NCBI GenBank assembly: GCA_012862575.1
Contig: BLSF01000042.1
Location: 374,001 to 386,382, forward strand
DNA length: 12,382 bases
Direction: 5' to 3'
Source: Parietichytrium sp. I65-24A
Lineage: Eukaryota; Sar; Bigyra; Thraustochytrida; Thraustochytriidae
The notes under the pieces were generated by a model that searched no databases, had not been told where the DNA came from, and saw only the letters and a list, made by a program, of their open reading frames with translations. Numbering within the stretch: position 1 is the stretch's first letter; each line of letters starts with the position of its first letter. The position numbers were made by a program, and so were the translations under genes. Positions 6,685 to 12,382 of the stretch are shown piece by piece.

Positions 6685-9573
6685 TCACTCCACAACTTTC
6701 TCGCAGCGGTAGACAAACGCAGGTGGAAGATTTTTCCAAATAATGTTGGATCTTTCCACGTGACTATCAAACTTTTTGTCCAAGAGACCTTTAAAGTTTT
6801 GCCCGGCCGGGAGTACAAGACCTTGCAAGTATGCAAAGGTGCAGAATCGTCCACCGGGTTTGAGTGCCTCGCAAACCTGATCGAGGATTGCCTCCTGCAA
6901 CGAGTGCGGAAAAATAGCCCATGGAAGTCCAGAAATGATGGTGTCTGCATACTTGATGTTTCTTTCTCGGAGCACGGCAACGATGTTCTCTGCAGACTCT
7001 TTTAGGAAGGCGTCCTTGTGCTCTGGAAACAAGCTTCTGAGCTTGCTGATAAACTCATCATTTAACTCGAAAGCGATATACGTTGTATTCTTGTGCTTTG
7101 CTTGCCGCCTGAGGATCTCCTTTGTAAAAGGGCCAGTGCCTGGTCCAAGCTCGATCACTACACTGTTGTCACCAACTTCCATGGTATCGCACATTGCTCG
7201 AGCAAGATACTCCGAACTAGGAGCCAGTGCGCCAGTCTCGATCGGATGCTTCACCCAATTTGCCAGAAACATTGCAGTTTCATTTCGGCGAATATCCGAC
7301 ACCTTGCCGCTAATCAGCCTTCCCAGGGCAGAGCTGGACTTGCGTACATGCTGTTTGTAGACCTGCCGAAAGTGCGGTTTCTCCACGGCCTGCAGAAAGG
7401 CTATCTTCATGGCATGTGCTAAAAGTGCAACGACGAAGAGTTCTGGGCTGCTGCACAGAAGGCACACCCCGTACATCCAGAGATGCCCAAGGTATGCATC
7501 TGGGTTATTCAAGTAGCGATAAATACCTTCGTAGGTGGGCTGGCAGGGAGGTATTTCCTCTGTCAGACTTCGTAATGCTGACTTGAAGGAAGTCTCCTGT
7601 GAGTTGCCGATTGTGGGAATCTCCACCATTCCCGAAGAAAGTTTAACAGCTGCAGTCGACCTCGGTGAAACGCCGCGGGCACCAGAAGATTTGGAGGATC
7701 TGCTTGGAGGAGGAATGAAAAAGTCGCCATAGAACCAGCCGTAGTCTCCGAGTACCGCGTAGCAGGAAGAGAACGACCACATCGAGATGACAACGAGCAT
7801 GACACCAGAAATCACTTGCGAAATGTATTCCGGTCGCAGGCAGTCGAGCCAGGTTGCAGGCATAGTAAACAGCCGAAACGAGCACAACAGAAAACTCATG
7901 AGCTGCAAGCTTTGCAGCATGTTGTACAGGCTCTTCCAAGAGTCGAAAGCAACTTGCCTACCGCGGCCGCTCTTTGCAAAGTGCCGAGTCCAAAATTTGG
8001 TTCGCTCCTGCCGAACAAGAATGACAGACTTTAAAAGCGAGGAGATCACGTGCCAGAATACAGCCTGCAGAATGAAGAAGGCATCGTCGTCTAATGGCCC
8101 CCCCGGGTACGACCCAAGCCACATTGCGAGAAAAAAGAACGTCAAGGAAAGCGCCAAATTCACGTCCGAGGCGCGGAAAAGATCAAAATTCTTGATCACA
8201 AACACGTTGGACCTGGCCGAGGATGAGGAGGGGCCGCTTGAGTCCCCTCCGTCCAAGTCCAATCGAGGCAGACCCTCATCAGCTCCAATAATTTGCGCTT
8301 GGGCAGCCGGGCTGCGCGGGCTACTTGGATCTTCCTTGAGTACCGAAGTAGGAAGAACAAACCGCTCACGAGAGCTAGACGACGAAATGCCTCCAGCCAC
8401 AGATGGCGACACTTCGTGCTTTTCTTCCTCCGGAACGAGCTCCATCTCCCGTGAAACAGAGTTGCTGCGACCTGGCGCTGATCCTGTATCTTCAATTTCT
8501 TCATTCATTCGCCCCGTAAATGGATGCGACGGGCCGTACAACTTCTCGACATGTGGCACCTCCACAAGGGTCAGGAAGAGGAGCTGCGAAAGGTGAAATC
8601 CCATACCACATGCAAGTACTGAGAAAGATCGAGCCAAGATTGCACAACCGTAGGTCCAGCCATATCCAACAGTATACATTGGATGAGGAAACAGCTCAAA
8701 GACTCCGTCGAATGACAACTCGACTTGCCCTGTTCGCAAAAAGAAGAAATCACCCCAGTACCAGGCATAGTCTCCTGCCGTTTTCCGCGCCTGCCCTTTG
8801 CTGTAAACTGAAAGACAAATGAGAAGAAGCCCCACGATGTCAGCCACTGGGCTCATGATGTTGAACAACATGGATTGGCCACTCTTCGCTCGCTCCACCA
8901 AGCCATACTGGATAGCCATTAGCGTAAAGGCAACGACGTCATTGCTTTCAACAATGTTCACAAAACTGCGAAACGCTATCCACGCGGCGAAGGAGGGGGG
9001 AAGGGTGGTGTCATTCAGTACCTCGCGATGGTTTGGCATTGTGGACCTGAGTATCGAGCTCCACATGCTGTTTTCAACGGCAAATGGGGCCATGCGAAGG
9101 GATGAGATCCAAGTCGTCAGGAGACCGGCTTCGCTTTGATTCTTCAAAAGTAAGCCGGCACCAAGGTTATAGCTTAGACGCCACGCCACTGCAACCGCGA
9201 GAATTGCTGATGGGTATCCATGAAAGTAAAAGAACGTGAACGCAGAGAACGCGATGCCAACCCACGTGATGAGCGCAGGAACAGAGTTCCAATGCAAAAA
9301 CAAACTTTCAAAGTGAGAAGCAGTCGGCGGGAGTTGAAATACGCGAAGACCGTCCAATGTCACACCCAGGCGGCTCCCCGAGTCGCTGCTCTTCCGCGAT
9401 GCAATACGCTTGGCCCCATGAAACCCCGAATCGTCTGGAGACCTGTAGTCTGACTCAGTGTCGAATTCGTCCTCCGAGGCAGTCACCGAGCTCGAGGCAT
9501 TGCCAGCAAAATCTTCTTCGTCTTCACTCGTGAAGCTTGGCATCTGCGGGGACCCGCCCCAACGGCGCCGCAT
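6685..9573 (-). CDS. PEMT: Phosphatidylethanolamine N-methyltransferase: two Cho2-like PEMT domains fused to a PmtA-like methyltransferase
   Basis: This uninterrupted 962-aa frame starts at an ATG with AAA before it; M11 is an alternative start. Residues 1-65 are acidic and Ser-rich. PEMT domain 1 (about 93-347) has several membrane segments, GDYAWYWGDFFF (267-278), HPMYTVGYGW (297-306, containing GxG) and EVPHVEKLYG (338-347). A Ser-rich linker (about 350-455) leads to PEMT domain 2 (about 465-745) with GDYGWFYGDFF (609-619), NPDAYLGHLWMYG (690-702) and EKPHF (731-735). Residues about 755-962 form a full-length soluble SAM methyltransferase of the Sinorhizobium-type PmtA family: PSS (785-787), motif I IELGPGTG (807-814), SGLPW (881-885) and NLPPA (948-952). 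The known reactions are SAM-dependent methylations of PE to mono-, dimethyl-PE and phosphatidylcholine, here expected at the ER membrane. Yeast Cho2 (about 870 aa) has the two membrane domains but no PmtA-like tail. The assignment of domains is strong; how steps are shared between them is inference. Confidence 0.93.
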   Translation of the reverse strand: MRRRWGGSPQMPSFTSEDEEDFAGNASSSVTASEDEFDTESDYRSPDDSGFHGAKRIASRKSSDSGSRLGVTLDGLRVFQLPPTASHFESLFLHWNSVPALITWVGIAFSAFTFFYFHGYPSAILAVAVAWRLSYNLGAGLLLKNQSEAGLLTTWISSLRMAPFAVENSMWSSILRSTMPNHREVLNDTTLPPSFAAWIAFRSFVNIVESNDVVAFTLMAIQYGLVERAKSGQSMLFNIMSPVADIVGLLLICLSVYSKGQARKTAGDYAWYWGDFFFLRTGQVELSFDGVFELFPHPMYTVGYGWTYGCAILARSFSVLACGMGFHLSQLLFLTLVEVPHVEKLYGPSHPFTGRMNEEIEDTGSAPGRSNSVSREMELVPEEEKHEVSPSVAGGISSSSSRERFVLPTSVLKEDPSSPRSPAAQAQIIGADEGLPRLDLDGGDSSGPSSSSARSNVFVIKNFDLFRASDVNLALSLTFFFLAMWLGSYPGGPLDDDAFFILQAVFWHVISSLLKSVILVRQERTKFWTRHFAKSGRGRQVAFDSWKSLYNMLQSLQLMSFLLCSFRLFTMPATWLDCLRPEYISQVISGVMLVVISMWSFSSCYAVLGDYGWFYGDFFIPPPSRSSKSSGARGVSPRSTAAVKLSSGMVEIPTIGNSQETSFKSALRSLTEEIPPCQPTYEGIYRYLNNPDAYLGHLWMYGVCLLCSSPELFVVALLAHAMKIAFLQAVEKPHFRQVYKQHVRKSSSALGRLISGKVSDIRRNETAMFLANWVKHPIETGALAPSSEYLARAMCDTMEVGDNSVVIELGPGTGPFTKEILRRQAKHKNTTYIAFELNDEFISKLRSLFPEHKDAFLKESAENIVAVLRERNIKYADTIISGLPWAIFPHSLQEAILDQVCEALKPGGRFCTFAYLQGLVLPAGQNFKGLLDKKFDSHVERSNIIWKNLPPAFVYRCEKVVE

Positions 9574-9767
9574 TTTGCGCGCCCAACTCTGTCAAAACTT
9601 GACGCCACTAGTAGCGCCGGAGCCACGATTTCAAGGGAGAAAAGCTTCTCAGACAGCTCTGCGGAGGCAGCTGGGACAGTTCAAATTGCGACGAACGGAG
9701 AGCCTGTTGTCCACACAGCGGTTTGAGCACCCAGGCGGTCGTCGCTGCTCTGTGTGCGCCGCGGTCC

Positions 9768-9788
9768 CTCTCTCTCTCTCTCTCTCTC
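9768..9788. repeat. CT dinucleotide tract
   Basis: A 21-base uninterrupted CT run lies about 195 bases upstream of the fusion-gene start codon. On the transcribed strand it reads as GA repeats. It may be a promoter or leader element, or only a microsatellite; the length is likely to vary between strains. Confidence 0.75.
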
Positions 9789-10159
9789 CTTCTCAAAGCA
9801 GTGAAAGTGACAACCTCCCCTGTCGCTAATCTATGGTGGCTCAACTTTAGGTCAACTCCTGTCTCACCTGGTCTCCTTGTCTCCTTGTCCACGTCTTGCT
9901 ACAAGTAGAAGTATACTCACCATGAATACCTATACCTACTCATTTCACCCACGTTTAGCGTAGTCCGCCTGATAAACCGTGGTAGATAAGCTTATGTTTA
10001 CTTCTCGACTAATCTTCGTAAAGGGTTAGCTATGCAAGAACGTAGCTAGATTCTTCCAGAGGGCAACACACAGCTTAGGAGTGCATATGAGAATTCGTGA
10101 GGCTCAGTGCGATAGTGCATACTGACTCAATACTGGTATGCACTCTTGACTCACACTCT

Positions 10160-10190
10160 CAGATCTCTCAGATCTCTCAGATCTCTCAGA
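10160..10190. repeat. 9-bp tandem repeat CAGATCTCT, three copies plus CAGA
   Basis: CAGATCTCT repeats at 10160-10168, 10169-10177 and 10178-10186, followed by a partial CAGA. Each unit holds the palindrome AGATCT. It lies midway between the carrier and fusion genes, with no evident function. Confidence 0.7.
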
Positions 10191-10661
10191 ACTGGTGATG
10201 TACCAGTCCGATGCCGGTACACTACGGATTTCAAAAAAATTCTCTTTTCAAACAGTTCCTTAATATGACATTACGCAAACCTGTAATTCACGACTTCTCG
10301 AAAGAAGTACTAGTGGTACGCACCTGAGAAGCAGGACCGGTAGTGTGTCGCCTATTGAGATTTGGATCTTTCTTGTATTTGTTGAATGATGATGATGCGT
10401 GGTGTGCGAGTCGGCCTAAGCTACTTCTAAGTGGTGAAACTCGCGATGACCATTGCACAAACAGCACGAACCCATTTCCCCATTTCCGTTCGTTGCAAAG
10501 CCGGCCGGGCTCGGAAGCAAATAGCGGGATTGTATGTCATACATAAACGCAACGAACGCCTGACGTCGCGAATGTTTATTTACAAGAAGGAAAACGAAAA
10601 AATGGGAAAGAGAAAACTAATAGCTAAGAAGAAAGGCTCGCTCTACGAGTTGGGGCATCAA

Positions 10662-11763
10662 TCATGCTTGAGATTTGCCTTGTAGCATTTCTGCCACCAG
10701 ATGCTGAGTTGTCAAAGTAATTGCAGCGCCAGGGATTCCCCTGCCAAGGGCAACTTGCCAGCCTCGATAAAAGCTCTTTTGTGTTCGGATAAGGCTGGCG
10801 TAGCTGGGTATTCGTTCTTCCAGTGGAGCACTTTGAATTCTTGTTTTCAGCCCATCCCAAGGGAGAGCAACACACCAGAAAGATATTCCAGCGACAGATC
10901 CGGAGGTGAGAAGTTCCGGTATGCCCAGCTGCTCCTTCCCAGTCAACGACTTCCACACTTCGCAGGTGCATCGAAATCCCAAAAACCACATCCCCACCCC
11001 ACTCATGTCACGGATAATCGTGAAGGGCAAAGCATTGTACATATGTCCCATGAACCGAATGGGACTTCGGCCTGACAAAGTCCAAACATGCCGTAAGACA
11101 GCGATTGGACCGTGGAATCTTTTCTCAGCGCTGCTTATTTGCATAATGAGTTGATTCCGCACCAACTCCACAGGTGTCACAACAAAGCTATTCACGGTAC
11201 CGCTGATGGCTCCGCATCCAAAGATTTGCAGGAGCGAGAGTTTCGTGCTTTCCGAGGTTTTGCCGTACCTTGACTCATTCCACGTGGTCAGTGTGCGTTG
11301 TGCCTTTCCATTCACAGAAAAGAGGATAGATTTGTACAGTCCCTGTGCGAGCATTGGCGCAGAGAGGCCCTTGTAGAACCCAAAGGAGGTTTCCTTGGCC
11401 AAGATCAGACGTGCACATTGCGACGGGCCGGGGATGTTTGGCTTTGTTTGTAATCTTGTCCGCACTATTGTGCCCCGTTCACGTACATGTTCACGTTCAC
11501 GTTCACGTACACGTTCAAATTCACGACAGAAAGTCAGCCACCCGTTCAAGACCGAGCCGCTGATTAAATTTGCTCCTTTCCCACAGAGTCGACTTGAATC
11601 CCTCCGCACCTGCCCGTGGGCTCCTTCTCGCCAGCCCTCACCAAAACAAAATTGCCAAAGAGGAGACCGACCCCAACTTACCTACGTCGAAAGGGTGACA
11701 CACAACTTGATTGGCCATTCCAGCAACGCTGCCGGACAAGATCTCTAGCTGCCACCGCTCCAT
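10662..11763 (-). CDS. Mitochondrial carrier protein (SLC25 family), two exons
   Basis: The coding sequence joins exon 1 (11763-11682) to exon 2 (11464-10662), giving 885 bases and 294 aa, normal for the family. Splicing restores the first signature PFDVVRTR (24-31) across the junction; the second is PVELVRNQ (125-132) and the third PWDGLKTR (229-236). The protein shows the threefold repeat of this inner-membrane family, with second-half features FYKG (57-60), RFMGHMYNALPF (164-175) and FYRGWQVALGRG (259-270). The second signature ends in Gln rather than Arg/Lys, as in the acylcarnitine carrier. With RDMSGVGMWF (179-188) and SFWCVALPWD (222-231) this favours the carnitine/acylcarnitine-ornithine branch, but the substrate is not settled. 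The start codon has A at -3 and G at +4 and is the only in-frame ATG before the first helix. Without splicing the frame breaks. Confidence 0.9.
11465..11681 (-). other. Spliceosomal intron of the mitochondrial carrier gene, 217 bp
   Basis: On the minus strand the intron starts GTAAGT (from 11681) and ends ACAATAG (to 11465). It splits a codon after its first base and is not a multiple of three. A CTGAC branch-like site has its A at 11534, followed by TTTCTGTC. No AG dinucleotide occurs between that site and the terminal AG, so the acceptor is the first available. The intron was found because it restores the PxD/ExxK/RxR signature and the frame exactly. Confidence 0.88.
11477..11524. repeat. 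Hexanucleotide repeat inside the carrier intron
   Basis: Eight imperfect units of GTTCAC (plus strand) run from 11477 to 11524: three adjacent perfect units, one separate perfect unit, and variants GTACAT, GTACAC, GTTCAA and ATTCAC. On the transcribed strand they read GTGAAC. They occupy most of the gap between branch site and acceptor, where a pyrimidine tract would be expected. An unspliced reading gives the Arg-Glu repeat seen in the raw frame, which is not protein. Confidence 0.85.
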
Positions 11764-12382
11764 CGTATCTGTGGTGTATGATGCCCGAGAAGCAGAAGTG
11801 CCATACTCTGGGTAAAGGGCGCGTGTCGACGATGTCGCTCGAACCGCTCGGACGACAATAAGAATCACCCGAGTACTATGGTGACAATGTCTCGCGCCCG
11901 GTCGCACGTCTCGGGTATTCTCGGGTGTCAAAGAGCTATCTCCCGGCGTACCGGCGTACTCAGTACCAGCAGTACTGCGTACTGAATACTGCGTCACGTA
12001 TATCACGTATAACGTAGGTGTGTGTGGGTAGTGGGTAAAGAGACACCTCTCTTCGACTCGGATCCAAAGCCGAAGAATGGACGTTTCCACATCTCATCAC
12101 CATGTATCGCCATGTAAGGCCTGCTGGAGGTGCGTTGCTGAGCGTTGTAACTTTGAAACTTTGAGCAAGTGTGCTTGATTGGACAGTGAAAGTGAGTCTT
12201 CGGCTCCAAACCGCACTCATCTGTGCTCAGCAATCAAGTGTAGTCCCTTTCAAGTTCCAGTACTCTCCCCTACGTCACCCCACCTTCCGATAGGGTTTGT
12301 TTACGCTCTCACTTCGTGGCTTCACTGCCCCTATGTGCCGGTTATCAATTAGCACGAGATAGTAAAGAATTCCAGAATCAAA
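11764..12382. other. Upstream region of the mitochondrial carrier gene
   Basis: About 0.6 kb at the end of the window with no supported gene. It should hold the carrier promoter. A cluster of GTAC/GTACT words lies at about 11947-11990 and CACGTAT occurs twice near 11995-12010. CCCGAGTAC at 11868-11876 matches a string upstream of the first gene. Minus-strand frames that enter this region lack an ATG before the carrier start. Confidence 0.5.

Larger units (their letters stand above)
9574..10661. other. Intergenic region upstream of the PEMT fusion gene
   Basis: About 1.1 kb between the end of the carrier gene and the start of the PEMT fusion gene, both on the minus strand. The part nearest 9573 should hold the fusion gene's promoter and leader. 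It contains a CT tract, repeated TCTCCTTG near 9868-9885, and a CAGATCTCT array. Frames of up to 94-123 codons here read through low-complexity sequence and look spurious. No RNA gene is recognised. Confidence 0.5.

Noticed and set aside
7787-8596. Plus-strand frame of 269 codons
   Set aside because: It lies antisense within the PEMT fusion gene, over its well-conserved domains and linker, has no recognisable domain and is most likely a shadow frame.
9608-9892. Minus-strand frame upstream of the PEMT fusion as a leader exon or separate gene
   Set aside because: It reads through the CT tract as an Arg-Glu run and ends before the fusion start without a needed splice; the fusion gene already has a good ATG.
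11477-11609. Arg-Glu repeat protein segment as the N-terminus of the carrier
   Set aside because: It is intron sequence read through. Splicing 11682 to 11464 restores the carrier signature and gives the normal family length, whereas this reading lacks the first transmembrane helix.
11764-12090. A long N-terminal extension of the carrier
   Set aside because: The frame is open upstream but its first codon is GTG and there is no ATG until 11763. Carriers normally start just before the first helix, so no extension is needed.

Overview
The window looks like nuclear DNA of a compact, intron-poor eukaryote. It carries Deltex, Cho2-type PEMT and mitochondrial-carrier genes, the start codons have eukaryotic contexts (ACCATGG at the first gene), and one gene has a spliceosomal intron (GTAAGT...CTGAC...ATAG). 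Most genes are single long ORFs separated by 0.4-1.6 kb of repeat-dotted intergenic DNA. A unicellular alga, perhaps a Porphyridium-like red alga, would fit, but the taxon is a guess.

Layout: (1) 114-1853 (+) encodes an ankyrin-repeat/TPR protein with a complete Hsp70/Hsp90 carboxylate clamp. (2) 2228-3649 (-) encodes a compact Deltex-type RING-DTC E3 ubiquitin ligase. As assembled it contains a perfect 527-bp direct repeat split by a single N, which is probably an unmerged contig overlap next to a 38-bp minisatellite that also supplies the stop codon. (3) 4561-5034 (-) is a weak candidate gene or exon of unknown function. (4) 6685-9573 (-) encodes a 962-aa phospholipid methyltransferase: two Cho2-like PEMT membrane domains followed by a complete bacterial PmtA-like SAM methyltransferase domain. 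(5) 11763-10662 (-) encodes an SLC25 mitochondrial carrier of 294 aa, assembled here from two exons across a 217-bp intron.

The most interesting object is the PEMT-PEMT-PmtA fusion. It joins the eukaryotic membrane-embedded route and the bacterial Rossmann-fold route for methylating phosphatidylethanolamine in one chain, and could in principle perform all three steps to phosphatidylcholine. The genes do not form an obvious pathway together. Gene 1 converges on the Deltex gene, and the other genes all lie on the minus strand. The remaining DNA contains short tandem repeats but no RNA gene, transposon or CRISPR array that I can recognise.
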